The position numbers were made by a program, and so were the translations under genes. A stretch of DNA of 36,690 bases from Oscillospiraceae bacterium (GTDB taxonomy: Bacteria; Bacillota; Clostridia; Oscillospirales; Acutalibacteraceae), in contig CADAMO010000009.1 in NCBI GenBank assembly GCA_902788995.1, positions 1 through 36,690 of the forward strand, written 5' to 3'. The notes under the pieces are model-generated. The model was given only the letters and a program-made list of their open reading frames with translations, did no database searches and had not been told where the DNA came from. Shown here piece by piece: positions 25,782 to 34,831 of the stretch (the stretch's first letter is position 1; every line of letters starts with the position of its first letter).

Positions 25782-25788
25782 ACTCGTA

Positions 25789-26646
25789 TCAAAGCTCTAC
25801 TGTTGCGATGCGGGGCTCAAAGCAGCAGGTGGGGCGCAGGCTGACGATGCGCACGCCGGAGGCGCGCTGGGGCCCCACCTTCATGAAGGTGGCCAGCACG
25901 CTGGTATTGCCGTGCAGGCCCAGCGGGCCGATATCCGCCTCGTTGACACGACGGGTAATCTCCCGCTCCATCTCGCTCTGGACGTTGTAGTTGCCGTCCA
26001 CCTGCGCCTGCAGCATCAGGGAGGCCGCCTCAAAATGGCTGCGGCCCACGCCCACGGCCAGCGTACAAGGGGAACAGCCCAGCTCGGAGACGGACTGCTT
26101 CGCCCAGCTGACGATCTCTTCCAGCACCACCTGCGTGTTGTGCTTGTGGAACACCCGGTAGGTCTTGCCGCGGATGGCGGGACCGCCGCCGAACATGAGG
26201 ATATGCAGCCGCAGCACGTTATTCTCGCAACGGCGCAGCAGGATCGGCGAGGGCTCCACACCGGCGCTGTCCGGGTTCAGGCCGCCGGACTGGTCGATCC
26301 GGTGACTGTCGTCCCCCATGATGCCCATGGGGCGGCCCGGCAGCTGGCGCAGGCCCGTTGCCACGCCCTCCCGGATGGCGTCCAGCAGCTTGCCGGTAAC
26401 GGCCCGGTCCTCGCCCACCTCCAGAACGAGATGGGGGATGCCGGAATCGTCGCACAGGGGGCTGCGGTTTTTCTCCGCGGCCTCGGCGTTTTCCAGCACC
26501 GTTTCCAGCACCCATTTCGCCTGGGGATTCTGTTCCGCCGCGATGGCCCGTCGGTAGGCGTCTTTTTTATCATCACGGAAGGTGGAGCCGGCGCTCACCA
26601 GCGTATCCGCCACTTTCGCGACGATGGCTTCATAGTTCTCAGTCAT
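25789..26646 (-). CDS. Class I fumarase/tartrate dehydratase-type hydratase, alpha subunit
   Basis: This is the Fe-S subunit of a two-subunit class I hydro-lyase; substrates in the family are fumarate, tartrate or mesaconate-type acids. The 285-residue product keeps three well-spaced cysteine regions that could bind a [4Fe-4S] cluster: Cys65 in SPLCDDSGIP, Cys191/Cys194 in LGCSPCTLAVGVG, and Cys274/275 near the C-terminus. Other segments (RLHILMFGGGPAIRGKTY) depart from ordinary fumarase, where a GSEN-type motif is expected, so the substrate may not be fumarate. The ATG at 26646 follows GGGAGGAG and overlaps the beta gene by 8 nt. Confidence 0.8.
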   Translation of the reverse strand: MTENYEAIVAKVADTLVSAGSTFRDDKKDAYRRAIAAEQNPQAKWVLETVLENAEAAEKNRSPLCDDSGIPHLVLEVGEDRAVTGKLLDAIREGVATGLRQLPGRPMGIMGDDSHRIDQSGGLNPDSAGVEPSPILLRRCENNVLRLHILMFGGGPAIRGKTYRVFHKHNTQVVLEEIVSWAKQSVSELGCSPCTLAVGVGRSHFEAASLMLQAQVDGNYNVQSEMEREITRRVNEADIGPLGLHGNTSVLATFMKVGPQRASGVRIVSLRPTCCFEPRIATVEL

Positions 26647-27148
26647 AGATGCTCCTCCCATGGGCGGCGCCGATGATGGCGGGGTATTTATCCACCTTGA
26701 TCAGATGCAGCGCTTCCATGCCAAGCTCGGGGAAGGCCAGCACCTTCCGCTCGGTGGTCTTTGCCTCCAGCAGCGCCGTCACCGGCGGGATCACCGCGTA
26801 GACCGCGTTGTATTTGTCCAGGGCTTCGATGGTCTCTTGATGCAGCGCGCCCTTGCCCAGGTGCAGCTTGATCCCCGCCGCGGACAGCGGCGAGATGCTG
26901 CTTTCGATCTCCAGCTTGTTGCTGGAGGTAGGGCCAACGCCCGCAGGGCTGACGGCGGTGTGGAAGATCACCTGGCCGCGCAGATCCACGCCCAGCTCCC
27001 CTGCCGTTCCGTCCTCGATCATTTTCAGCACCTTCGGCAGCACGGCGTCCCGGCCACAGAGAATATAACCGCTGATTTCCACGGTATCACCCACCTGCAG
27101 CGCTTCCGCCGCCGCTTCGCTGATGGGGGTCGTCAACTGTATTGCCAT
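26639..27148 (-). CDS. Class I fumarase/tartrate dehydratase-type hydratase, beta subunit
   Basis: The 169-residue product is the second subunit of the hydratase encoded just downstream. It has the family pattern: VGDTVEISGYILCGRDAVLPK at the N-terminus, VIFHTAVSPAGVGPTSSNKLEI, the KGAL segment and a C-terminal KYPAIIGAAHGRSIYD. Length is standard for the split enzyme. The gene order beta then alpha is the reverse of the common alpha-beta order. GAGGT lies 6 nt before the ATG. The CitE-like lyase gene lies 80 nt upstream. Confidence 0.8.
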   Translation of the reverse strand: MAIQLTTPISEAAAEALQVGDTVEISGYILCGRDAVLPKVLKMIEDGTAGELGVDLRGQVIFHTAVSPAGVGPTSSNKLEIESSISPLSAAGIKLHLGKGALHQETIEALDKYNAVYAVIPPVTALLEAKTTERKVLAFPELGMEALHLIKVDKYPAIIGAAHGRSIYD

Positions 27149-27164
27149 ACGTTTACCTCAAGAA

Positions 27165-27216
27165 TCCCGGCGGGCCATATCCATACCGCCACGCGGTACG
27201 GCGGCTGCCGCCGGGA
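27165..27216 (-). other. Structured intercistronic region between the lyase and hydratase genes
   Basis: An outer 9-bp stem (TCCCGGCGG at 27165-27173 with CCGCCGGGA at 27208-27216) encloses a 6-bp hairpin (TACCGC/GCGGTA, 27184-27198). There is no T-tract. It could set the ratio of lyase to hydratase expression. Confidence 0.45.
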
Positions 27217-27228
27217 ATGATGTTTTCT

Positions 27229-28374
27229 TTATTCGTTCACCGCGAAGAGCTTCACATAGGCGCCCTCGTTTTCGATCACGCCGAAGGCTCTCGCCCGGTT
27301 ATAGATTTTTTTCGCCCAGTTGGTGTGGGGCTTGATCTCGTTCATCTTGTTGCCGCCGGCCCCCTTGACCACGCCGCCGCCGGTGTGAAGGATCTGGCAG
27401 GCGTCGTCGTATTCCTCCTTCGTCACCGCCATCATGGCGTTGACAAACTTGACGTGGGTGGGATGGATCACCGTTCTGCCGACGAAGCCGTTGGCCTTAT
27501 CGAGAATGACCTCCCGCAGCAGGCCGTCGATCTCGTTATTGACCAGCATTTTCCGGCGCATCAGGTAATCCTCCAGGCCGTGGCTGGGCAATTCCTCAAA
27601 TTTCAGCTCCTTGGGGGCGCGGAAATACTCCCAGACGGGGCCGGAAATCACGTAGGCGTTATTGCGGCCGCAGACGTTGAGAATGTCGCAGAGACACTCC
27701 CGCACCGTCATGATATCGTAAAGGGAATAGTCTACGCCCCGGCGCACGCCGAACACGGAGCTGAAATCCGTACCGCCGACCCGCACTTGCAGCACCAGAT
27801 CGTGGAACTCGTCGAGGATTTTCTTGATCCCCAGCAGCTCTTCCATCCGCGTCTCTTTATAGGCAACCTCCGGGTCCTCAATGATCGGCATACCGTACAG
27901 CACCTCGCCGAACCGCTCGTTCAGCTCCTGCAGATAGGCGAAATAGGCGTGACCGTTTTCCGCGTTGAACTTCGGGAAATTGATGCCGCAGAGCGAACGG
28001 ACCTGATGCTTCGTCAGCTCTTCACCGAAGGCTCTGAACTGGTCGAGATTGCGGATACGCACGAAAATCAACGGCACCTTGTCGCCATCCAGCGTGCCCT
28101 CCTCCACGGCGCTTGTCACCGTATCCAGCAGCCGGTGGACGTTGGCCATGGCCTCCGGCACCTTTTCTTCGGGGCAGGCGTCCTCAAAGCAGAGCACAAT
28201 GGTGGTCAGCCCCGGCATGGCATTGTTCAGGATCTTCGGGGTGAAGTCCTTGAACCCGGGCATATACATGGCCGCGCCGAGGCAGTATTGCAGCATCTCA
28301 CGGTCCGTATATTTATCGAAGCTCTCCGGCTCCACCACAAAGGGGAAATCCGGATTGTATCTGTGATGTCTCAT
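27229..28374 (-). CDS. HpcH/HpaI aldolase / citrate lyase beta-like C-C lyase
   Basis: The 381-residue product belongs to the longer CitE-like TIM-barrel group, beginning MRHHRYNPDFPFVVEPESFDKYT and containing LTTIVLCFEDACPEEKV (metal-binding acidic residues), IFVRIRN, and a PIIEDPEV segment. Members cleave or form C-C bonds of malyl-, citramalyl- or citryl-type compounds. There are no citrate lyase alpha (citF) or acyl carrier (citD) genes here, so it is not a standard citrate lyase. Similar long CitE-like proteins also occur in tellurium-resistance-associated operons, but no ter genes are seen. AAAGGG lies about 9 nt before the ATG. It follows the U32-like gene by 24 nt. Confidence 0.75.
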   Translation of the reverse strand: MRHHRYNPDFPFVVEPESFDKYTDREMLQYCLGAAMYMPGFKDFTPKILNNAMPGLTTIVLCFEDACPEEKVPEAMANVHRLLDTVTSAVEEGTLDGDKVPLIFVRIRNLDQFRAFGEELTKHQVRSLCGINFPKFNAENGHAYFAYLQELNERFGEVLYGMPIIEDPEVAYKETRMEELLGIKKILDEFHDLVLQVRVGGTDFSSVFGVRRGVDYSLYDIMTVRECLCDILNVCGRNNAYVISGPVWEYFRAPKELKFEELPSHGLEDYLMRRKMLVNNEIDGLLREVILDKANGFVGRTVIHPTHVKFVNAMMAVTKEEYDDACQILHTGGGVVKGAGGNKMNEIKPHTNWAKKIYNRARAFGVIENEGAYVKLFAVNE

Positions 28375-28398
28375 CTTGTCAGCACCCTTTCAAGGAGA

Positions 28399-29301
28399 TC
28401 ACACCAGACTGCCCTTGGGAGACCAGACCGCTTCGGGATAATATTCGTCGATCATGCGCTTGACCAGCACGCACTGCTTGGCGCGTTTTCTGGCGTCGTC
28501 CTCGGTGGAATCCCAGCTGTGGGTCTGCGCCACGGAACCGCCTGTTTTCAGATAGATGGGCGCGGCGATGCGGATCATCTCCGGCACCTCGTAGTGACGG
28601 ATAAAGCCACCGGTGGACTTGGGATTTTCCGTGTGGATGTCGATCGGGATATCGATCGCCTGACGGAGAGCGGCCAGCATCTGCAGCTGGATATCGCGCA
28701 CCGGGTTCAGGGAGTCGGCGCCGATGCTCTCCAGCAGCTTGCCGGAGGCCGGGTTGCCGTGACCGGCGTGAGCGGAAAGCTTGAAGTGGCTGTCCGCCGG
28801 GATCACGCCCGCTTTTCTGGCTTCGTTCAGCACCCAGAGGCACCCCTCGTCATAGACCAGATAACCGCGGCAGCCGAGTCTTGCGGCGCGTTTGGCGTCC
28901 TCCAGCGCTCTCACCACCTGCTCTTCGCCGCGCAGACGGTATCCCATGCGCACGCCCTCCTCCGTATGAACGGAAGCGGAGGTATCCGTGGTGGCTCTGG
29001 GGCCGATGGCAAGGATCAGGTCGGTCTTCCACTGGTCGGCCAGCTCCACCATTTTGGAGATCTCTTCGTCCGTCAGGCGCATGATGCCCTGGGTCTGGGT
29101 CACTCTGTGGAGATAGATGCCGTAGGAATCCATCGCCTCCAGCAGCGCTTTCATGACCTTGGGGCCCTGAATGCCGGGCACTTCAAAACGGTACTGACCG
29201 CCGTCCTTGAACCGCTTTTCCGAAGTGGGCAGATCATAGGCGTCGCCGCCGGGCAGACCGAGGGTCTTTAAAAATTCTCTGGTTTGATCCATACTGTTCA
29301 T
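28399..29301 (-). CDS. TIM-barrel protein, possibly U32-peptidase-like; function unknown
   Basis: The 300-residue soluble product has a repeating beta-alpha pattern of a TIM barrel: YRFEVPGIQGPKVMKALL, IGPRATTDTSASV, GCRGYLVYDEGCLWVL, HFKLSAHAGHGNPASGKLLE, IPIDIHTENP, and GGFIRHYEVPEMIRIAAPIYLK. From memory this resembles a small group annotated as U32 family peptidase, but I am unsure. Conserved His and Glu residues (HAGHGNP, HTENP, RHYE) suggest an enzyme site. AAGGAGG lies 11 nt before the ATG. It is the first gene of the lyase-hydratase set, so it may act in the same pathway. Confidence 0.5.
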   Translation of the reverse strand: MNSMDQTREFLKTLGLPGGDAYDLPTSEKRFKDGGQYRFEVPGIQGPKVMKALLEAMDSYGIYLHRVTQTQGIMRLTDEEISKMVELADQWKTDLILAIGPRATTDTSASVHTEEGVRMGYRLRGEEQVVRALEDAKRAARLGCRGYLVYDEGCLWVLNEARKAGVIPADSHFKLSAHAGHGNPASGKLLESIGADSLNPVRDIQLQMLAALRQAIDIPIDIHTENPKSTGGFIRHYEVPEMIRIAAPIYLKTGGSVAQTHSWDSTEDDARKRAKQCVLVKRMIDEYYPEAVWSPKGSLV

Positions 29302-29387
29302 TCGTCAGATAACCTCCTTGACGTCGTTTGATCGGAAATGTTTCTATATCATCAAAGCAGGCGGCAAACCGCCGCCCGCGGGCCCCG

Positions 29388-30407
29388 TCACCGGTTCCCG
29401 TACATTTTTTCGTAATAATTCTGGTATTCGCCGGAGATGATGTTCTCCCACCACGCACGGTTGTCCAGATACCACTGAATGGTCTTCTGAATGCCGTCGG
29501 CGAATTTCGTCTCCGGCAGCCAGCCCAGCTCATTGTGGATCTTCGTGGGGTCGATGGCGTAGCGCATATCGTGGCCCTTGCGGTCCGTCACGTAGGTGAT
29601 CAGGCTTTCGGGCTTGCCCAGCGCCTTGCAGATCAGCTTCACGATGTCGATGTTCTTCATCTCGTTGTGGCCGCCCACATTATAGACCTCGCCCACGCGT
29701 CCCTTGTGCACGATCAGGTCGATGGCCTTGCAGTGGTCCTCCACATACAGCCAGTCCCGCACGTTCAGACCTTCGCCGTAGACCGGCAGAGGCTTGTCGT
29801 TGAGGCAGTTGGCGATCATCAGGGGGATCAGCTTCTCCGGGAAGTGATAGGGGCCGTAGTTGTTGGAGCAGCGGGAGATGGTCACCGGCAGCCCAAAGGT
29901 GCGGTGATAGGCCATCACCAGCAGGTCCGCGCTGGCCTTTGAGGCGCTGTAGGGGCTGGAGGTGTGGATAGGCGTCTCCTCGGTGAAGAACAGGTCGGGG
30001 CGGTCCAGGGGCAGGTCGCCGTAGACCTCGTCCGTGCTCACCTGATGATAGCGCTGAATGCCGTACTTCCGGCAGGCGTCCATCAGCACGCTGGTGCCGA
30101 TAATGTTGGTCTGCAGAAACACGGAGGGATCCTCGATGCTGCGGTCCACGTGGCTTTCCGCCGCGAAATTGACCACGATATCGGGCTTCTCCTCTTCAAA
30201 GAGCTTATAAACGCCCTCTCTGTCGCAGATATCCAGCTTCACGAAGCGGAAATCCGGATGATCCATCACGTCTTTCAGCGTGGAAAGATTGCCCGCGTAG
30301 GTAAGCTTGTCAAGACACACGATCCGGTAGCCGGGATGGGCCTTGAGCATATGAAAAATAAAGTTGCTTCCGATAAAACCGGCGCCGCCGGTCACAATGA
30401 TCGTCAT
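29388..30407 (-). CDS. rfbB: dTDP-glucose 4,6-dehydratase
   Basis: This enzyme makes dTDP-4-keto-6-deoxyglucose from dTDP-glucose. The 339-residue product has the NAD-binding TGGAGFIGSN at 6-15, the dehydratase STDEVYGDL segment and the catalytic YSASK motif. RDWLYVEDHCKAI and NVGGHNE are typical of RfbB/RmlB. GGAGG lies 8 nt before the ATG. It is the last gene of the glycan cassette. rfbC and rfbD (rhamnose steps) are absent here, so the keto-sugar may go to the aminotransferase encoded two genes upstream. A GGCGG/CCGCC hairpin follows the stop codon. Confidence 0.95.
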   Translation of the reverse strand: MTIIVTGGAGFIGSNFIFHMLKAHPGYRIVCLDKLTYAGNLSTLKDVMDHPDFRFVKLDICDREGVYKLFEEEKPDIVVNFAAESHVDRSIEDPSVFLQTNIIGTSVLMDACRKYGIQRYHQVSTDEVYGDLPLDRPDLFFTEETPIHTSSPYSASKASADLLVMAYHRTFGLPVTISRCSNNYGPYHFPEKLIPLMIANCLNDKPLPVYGEGLNVRDWLYVEDHCKAIDLIVHKGRVGEVYNVGGHNEMKNIDIVKLICKALGKPESLITYVTDRKGHDMRYAIDPTKIHNELGWLPETKFADGIQKTIQWYLDNRAWWENIISGEYQNYYEKMYGNR

Positions 30408-30434
30408 ATCACAGTCCTCCGCTGCTTTCGCTGC

Positions 30435-31319
30435 TTAATATACCAGTTTATCCTCGGCCACCCGCATCAGGTGCGCGCCGTAGGGGCTTTTGCCGTAGAG
30501 CTTTGCCGATTCGACCAGCTGCTCTTTCGAGATCCACCCTTCCAAAAAGGCGATCTCCTCCAGCGCCGAGATGACCACGCCCTGACGGTTCTGTACCGTC
30601 TGCACAAAGGTGCTGGCCTCCATCAGACTATCCATGGTGCCGGTATCCAGCCACGCAAAGCCGCGGCCGAGGATCTGGACCTTCAGGTTGCCGTCTTCCA
30701 GATACAGCCGGTTCAGGTCGGTGATCTCCAGCTCGCCCCGGGCGGAGGGCTTCACCTGCTTCGCCTTCGCGGCCACCCCCTTGGGGTAGAAGTAAAGGCC
30801 GGTGATGCAGTAGTTGCTCTTGGGGTTCTTCGGCTTCTCCTCCACCGAGATCACGTTTTTCTGCTTGTCGAATTCCACGATGCCGAAGCGCTCGGGATCG
30901 TTCACGTAGTAACCGAAGATCGTGGCGTTGCCCGCCTTTGCGTTCCTGACCGCCTCGGACAGGTTCCGTCTGAAATAGCCGCCGTAGAAGATATTGTCGC
31001 CGAGGATCATGGCGCAGGTATCGTCGCCGATGAAGTCCTCGCCGATCAGAAAGGCCTGCGCCAGGCCGTCAGGGCTGGGCTGCACGGCGTAGGAAAGGTT
31101 GATGCCGTAGTGGCTGCCGTCCCCCAGCAGTTCCTCAAACCGGGGCGTATCGGTGGGGGTGGAGATGATCAGGATATCCCGGATCCCCGCCAGCATCAGC
31201 GTGCTCAGGGGATAGTAGATCATCGGTTTGTCATAGATGGGCAAAAGCTGTTTGCTGGTCACCCGGGTGAGCGGATAAAGCCTTGTGCCGGAACCGCCGG
31301 CAAGAATAATACCTTTCAT
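30435..31319 (-). CDS. rfbA: Glucose-1-phosphate thymidylyltransferase
   Basis: This enzyme makes dTDP-glucose from glucose-1-phosphate and dTTP. The 294-residue product begins [18 protein letters not shown], the nucleotide-binding signature, followed by [17 protein letters not shown] and LGDNIFYG. Length is standard. GGGGAG lies 5-6 nt before the ATG. It supplies the substrate for the rfbB product, 27 nt downstream. Confidence 0.96.
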   Translation of the reverse strand: MKGIILAGGSGTRLYPLTRVTSKQLLPIYDKPMIYYPLSTLMLAGIRDILIISTPTDTPRFEELLGDGSHYGINLSYAVQPSPDGLAQAFLIGEDFIGDDTCAMILGDNIFYGGYFRRNLSEAVRNAKAGNATIFGYYVNDPERFGIVEFDKQKNVISVEEKPKNPKSNYCITGLYFYPKGVAAKAKQVKPSARGELEITDLNRLYLEDGNLKVQILGRGFAWLDTGTMDSLMEASTFVQTVQNRQGVVISALEEIAFLEGWISKEQLVESAKLYGKSPYGAHLMRVAEDKLVY

Positions 31320-31361
31320 GGAAACTCCCCTTTCTGTTTGCTCAGATCAATGGTTACGGTG

Positions 31362-32474
31362 TTATTTCCCGCAGTTCAGAATGATATCGCAGATGCGGTC
31401 CACGTCGGCCAGCGCCAGATCGGCGTACAGCGGCAGCGTCAGCACCCTGTCGGCAAGATAGGCCGCCACAGGCGTTTTCTCCGCGCCCGCCGTGGGCAGC
31501 GCCGCATAGCATTCAAAGCTGTTTGTGATGGGATAAAAATACTTGCGCGCGGTCACGTTCTGCTCCTTCAGGGCGGCAAACACCTCGTTGCGGTCGGCGC
31601 CGAAGCCGTCGAACACCACCGGCAGATAGGCGTAGTTGGGTTCCACGTCCTGCTGCGGCGCGCACAGACGAATCCCCTTCACCCCGTCAAGGTGAGAACG
31701 GTAGCGCTCCACCACCGCCTTGCGCTTGGCGATCTCCTCGTCCAGATGGCGCAGGTTGCATACGCCCATGGCCGCCTGAAACTCATTCATTTTCGCGTTG
31801 CCGCCGACGTAGACGACGTTTTCAGGCCCGCTGATGCCGAAATTCTTCAGCTTGTTCAGCGTATCCACCAGCGCGTCGTCACGGCAGCAGACCGCGCCGC
31901 CCTCGATGGTGTTGAACACCTTGGTGGCGTGGAAGCTGAACATGGCCGCGTCGCCGAAGCAGGCGGAGGAAACGCCCTTGTACTGCACCGCAAAGGCGTG
32001 GGCCGCGTCATAGATGACCTTCAGCCCGTGCTTCTTGGCGATGGCGTCGATCGCCTCCACGTCGCACAGATTCCCGTAAACGTGCACGGGCACGATAGCG
32101 ACGGTTTTTTCCGTGATCAGCGGCTCGATCAGATCCGCGTTCATGGTGTAATCGTCCTCCCGCACGTCGCAGAAGACGGGCGTCAGCCCGTTGCGCACGA
32201 TGGCGTGGGTGGTGGAAGCGAAGGTAAAGGGCGTGGTGATGACCTCACCGCCTTTGGGGAACTCCATGGCGGCGATGACGTTTTCCAACGCCAGATGGCC
32301 GTTGGTGTAAAGCGTCACGTGGGGGCAGCCCAGCTTTTCTTCCAGCTGCCGCTGCAGCGCCTGATGCTCCACACCCATGTTGGTCAGCCAGTGGCTGTCC
32401 CATAACTTTTTGATTTCCTCGCAATACTCCTCAAAGGAGGGCATGGAGGAGCGGGTCACTAAAATCTGTTCCAT
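31362..32474 (-). CDS. DegT/DnrJ/EryC1/StrS-family sugar aminotransferase
   Basis: This PLP-dependent enzyme transfers an amino group to a keto-sugar nucleotide. The 370-residue product has Asp156 in IYDAAHA and the PLP lysine Lys185 in SFHATKVFNTIEGG. With rfbA and rfbB directly downstream, the likely substrate is dTDP-4-keto-6-deoxyglucose, giving a 4-amino-4,6-dideoxy sugar (VioA-like); a 3-amino product would need a ketoisomerase gene, which is not seen. GAGG lies about 9 nt before the ATG. It is probably in one operon with its neighbours. Confidence 0.9.
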   Translation of the reverse strand: MEQILVTRSSMPSFEEYCEEIKKLWDSHWLTNMGVEHQALQRQLEEKLGCPHVTLYTNGHLALENVIAAMEFPKGGEVITTPFTFASTTHAIVRNGLTPVFCDVREDDYTMNADLIEPLITEKTVAIVPVHVYGNLCDVEAIDAIAKKHGLKVIYDAAHAFAVQYKGVSSACFGDAAMFSFHATKVFNTIEGGAVCCRDDALVDTLNKLKNFGISGPENVVYVGGNAKMNEFQAAMGVCNLRHLDEEIAKRKAVVERYRSHLDGVKGIRLCAPQQDVEPNYAYLPVVFDGFGADRNEVFAALKEQNVTARKYFYPITNSFECYAALPTAGAEKTPVAAYLADRVLTLPLYADLALADVDRICDIILNCGK

Positions 32475-32567
32475 TCGATATTCCTCATAAAACCGGTTTC
32501 CGGAGCAATATGCGCGTGCCGCCCGCCTTCAGTCGCGTCGCACCCGCCGCAATCCGTCCGACAGACG

Positions 32568-33573
32568 TCAGACGGCAGTTCCGTTAACCTTTTTATTCTT
32601 TACACGTTTCAGTAATTGTTTCATCTTTACGTAGCCGATGGAAACCAGCGCAGCGTCAAACAGGCACAGCAAGGGCATGGCGTAGACGGCGACAGGATTG
32701 TCATCAAGGTGCACCAGCGCATACGCCTTTTCCAGCAAGTGCCATACGGCAGGATGAAAAACATAGATATACAGGGAATATAAGGCGCCGAATTTGGTCA
32801 GATACCGTTTTTCACCCCAGGACGGATTGTTGATGCATAAGACAAACAACGTTATGACCTGCCCGAAGGAAACAATATTGACGCCGAAATCCCGCCCCAT
32901 AAGAAGCCGTTCCACCGGGCAGAGAACCGTAAAAACAACAAAGCCGGTTATCAACCATTGATTGGAAACATTGATCTTATTACGGTGCAGCCGCAGCCGG
33001 TAGCCCAGGCAAAACAGCGGCAAACCTTCAATCAGGAAATTACGATAAATCATATTGGGGATTGATTTTCCCATCAGATGCGCGCCCTGCGCCAACAGAA
33101 TATAAGCCGCAATTCCCACCGGGATGATCACATTGACAAGCTTTTGCCAATGCAATTTGTCAATGATCGCAAAAATGATGTAATCATAAAGCAATGCGTA
33201 TAAGAACCACAACTGCCCGGCGATGTAGTAGGGCTGATTAAACAGGATCCAGCTGCCCAGTGCCTTTATGGAGGGTGCAGGTGGCAATATCCCCCCCCCC
33301 GTTCCATATAAAGGTAATCAATAAATACAGGACAGAGGAGCCAAGCGTAATCATCCCGATATGCTTGATTTTTTTGACATAATCAACCGTTCCGGATTCC
33401 TTATAACAGAAATACCCGCTGACCATAAAGAAAAAAGGAACACAAAACCGTGAAACGCACTGTACCAGAACGCCGAATCGGCCGGGGAACTCGCAGTGCA
33501 TAAAAACGATGCAGATACAGGCAGCCCCTTTGACAAAATTCATCAAATAGTTGATTTGTCTTTTGTTCTCCAC
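32568..33573 (-). CDS. Membrane O-acyltransferase (acyltransferase-3 type), frame-interrupted at a G10 tract
   Basis: The gene encodes a polytopic membrane acyltransferase, probably O-acetylating a surface glycan. The N-terminal part (from GTG at 33573) has the first helices with VFMHCEF (the active-site-type His) and FFFMVSGYF. The rest (ending at 32568) has GQLWFLYALLYDYII and later helices. In this sequence the two parts are in different frames. The break is at ten consecutive G (plus strand C, 33291-33300); reading through ten G gives a 111-residue truncated product. With nine or twelve G the frame is continuous, at 334 residues for nine, the normal family length. This is what a phase-variable gene looks like. 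TGAGGG precedes the GTG. Confidence 0.8.
33291..33300 (-). repeat. Homopolymeric G10 tract (candidate slippage site)
   Basis: Ten identical bases lie inside the acyltransferase coding region at the exact point where the reading frame shifts. No other homopolymer of G or C this long is seen in the window. Slipped-strand mispairing here would switch the gene on and off. Confidence 0.85.
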
Positions 33574-33688
33574 ACAATCACCCTCAACTTCAATCAGATC
33601 CGCGATATGATACGATGGACGGAGTTTTCCGCCGTTGGGTCCGCTTTCCTAAACGGGTTCTTCCGGGAAGCCGGAGGACCGATGCCGT

Positions 33689-34810
33689 TCAGTCCCGGAC
33701 GTAGTACCTGCAAACGCGCTTACTGATCCCGCAAACGACCTCATATCCGATGGTCCCGTACAGATGCGCCAGTTCGTCCGCCGTCAGGATCTCATCCCCG
33801 CTTTGGCCGATCAGAACGACCTCCGTGTCAATACCGATCCCGTCGACGGCCGTCACGTCCACCATCATCTGATCCATGCAAACGCTGCCGATCACAGGCG
33901 CCCGACTGCCGTTAATCAGCACCCAGCCTTTACCGGCAAGCATACGGGCGTAGCCGTCTGCATACCCGGTGGGCACGGTGGCAATTCTCATCGGCTTTGA
34001 GACGACAAAGGATCTCCCGTAGCCGACGGTATCGCCGGGCAACACAGTTTTTACCATGCTGACAACGCTCTTCCAGGATAATACCGGCCTGATTCCCGCG
34101 GGAAGCGAATTCTCATATTCCGGCTTCAAACCGAAAAGCACGATTCCCAAACGCACCATATCGGAAGCGGCCGATGCGTGCCACAAACCTCCCGCAGAAT
34201 TGAGGCAATGGCGATACGGCAGGGAAAGATCCGCCACGCGGGCGCAAACGTCCTCAAATAAACGGATCTGACGCGCTGTAAATTCATTTTCTTCCGGCGA
34301 GCCAGCAGCGCACAGGTGCGTAAACAACCCATCCAGCCGCAATTGTCCTGCAAACCGGCGGATCGCCCGTTCGCAGGCCTCCGGGGCATCCGCGTTCAGA
34401 CCGATGCGCCGCATACCGGTATCGATCGCAAACTGGCATCTGACAGGCAGCCCTTCCGCCGCCATTCCCGCGGCATATTCTTCTGAAAGCAACGTCTGCG
34501 TAATGTCATATCGGACAAGGTCCTGCGCCCTTGAAAAAGGGGTATACCCCAGCACAAGGATCTGTCCCTCAGGCGCCGCCTGACGGACCCGGATCGCTTC
34601 ATCGATATTGGAAACAGCAAAATGCCGCACACCGATTTCAGACAGCACCCGCGTCACTTCCAAATCGCCATGTCCGTAGGCGTCCGCCTTCACGACTGCC
34701 ATAACGGCGCCGTCAGGGTTCAGGTGGGCATGCGAACGGTAAATCTCATAGTTTCTTTCGAGATTCGACAGGTTGATTTCAACCCACGACCTGTAGCCTC
34801 TGTTCACCAT
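33689..34810 (-). CDS. alr: Alanine racemase
   Basis: This PLP enzyme interconverts L- and D-alanine. The 373-residue product has the PLP lysine Lys41 in AVVKADAYGHG, the second catalytic residue Tyr264 in TVGYGRSF, and the C-terminal GSVCMDQMMVDV and GTIGYEVVCGISKRV segments. Length is standard. The ribosome binding site is weak. It starts 21 nt after the ATP-grasp gene, so the two are co-transcribed. Its place in a glycan cassette suggests that D-alanine may be used locally for glycan decoration, although a general cell-wall role is equally possible. Confidence 0.93.
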   Translation of the reverse strand: MVNRGYRSWVEINLSNLERNYEIYRSHAHLNPDGAVMAVVKADAYGHGDLEVTRVLSEIGVRHFAVSNIDEAIRVRQAAPEGQILVLGYTPFSRAQDLVRYDITQTLLSEEYAAGMAAEGLPVRCQFAIDTGMRRIGLNADAPEACERAIRRFAGQLRLDGLFTHLCAAGSPEENEFTARQIRLFEDVCARVADLSLPYRHCLNSAGGLWHASAASDMVRLGIVLFGLKPEYENSLPAGIRPVLSWKSVVSMVKTVLPGDTVGYGRSFVVSKPMRIATVPTGYADGYARMLAGKGWVLINGSRAPVIGSVCMDQMMVDVTAVDGIGIDTEVVLIGQSGDEILTADELAHLYGTIGYEVVCGISKRVCRYYVRD

Positions 34811-34831
34811 TTCAGTCTTGTTTTCTGTTTA

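Larger units (their letters stand above)
25412..25788. other. Non-coding region between convergent groEL and fumarase genes
   Basis: These 377 nt contain no credible gene. They hold, in order, the REP/heptad half-element, the groEL terminator and the 153-bp REP-like inverted pair; the rest (about 25566-25628) shows nothing recognisable. Confidence 0.8.

Noticed and set aside
29964-32405. A very long open frame on the plus strand opposite rfbB, rfbA and the aminotransferase
   Set aside because: It is antisense to three genes with clear motifs and ribosome binding sites; its Val/His/Gly-rich composition is typical of a GC-biased shadow frame.
32568-33287. A separate small membrane protein starting at a TTG
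   Set aside because: It lacks a ribosome binding site and its sequence continues the acyltransferase fold interrupted by the G tract.
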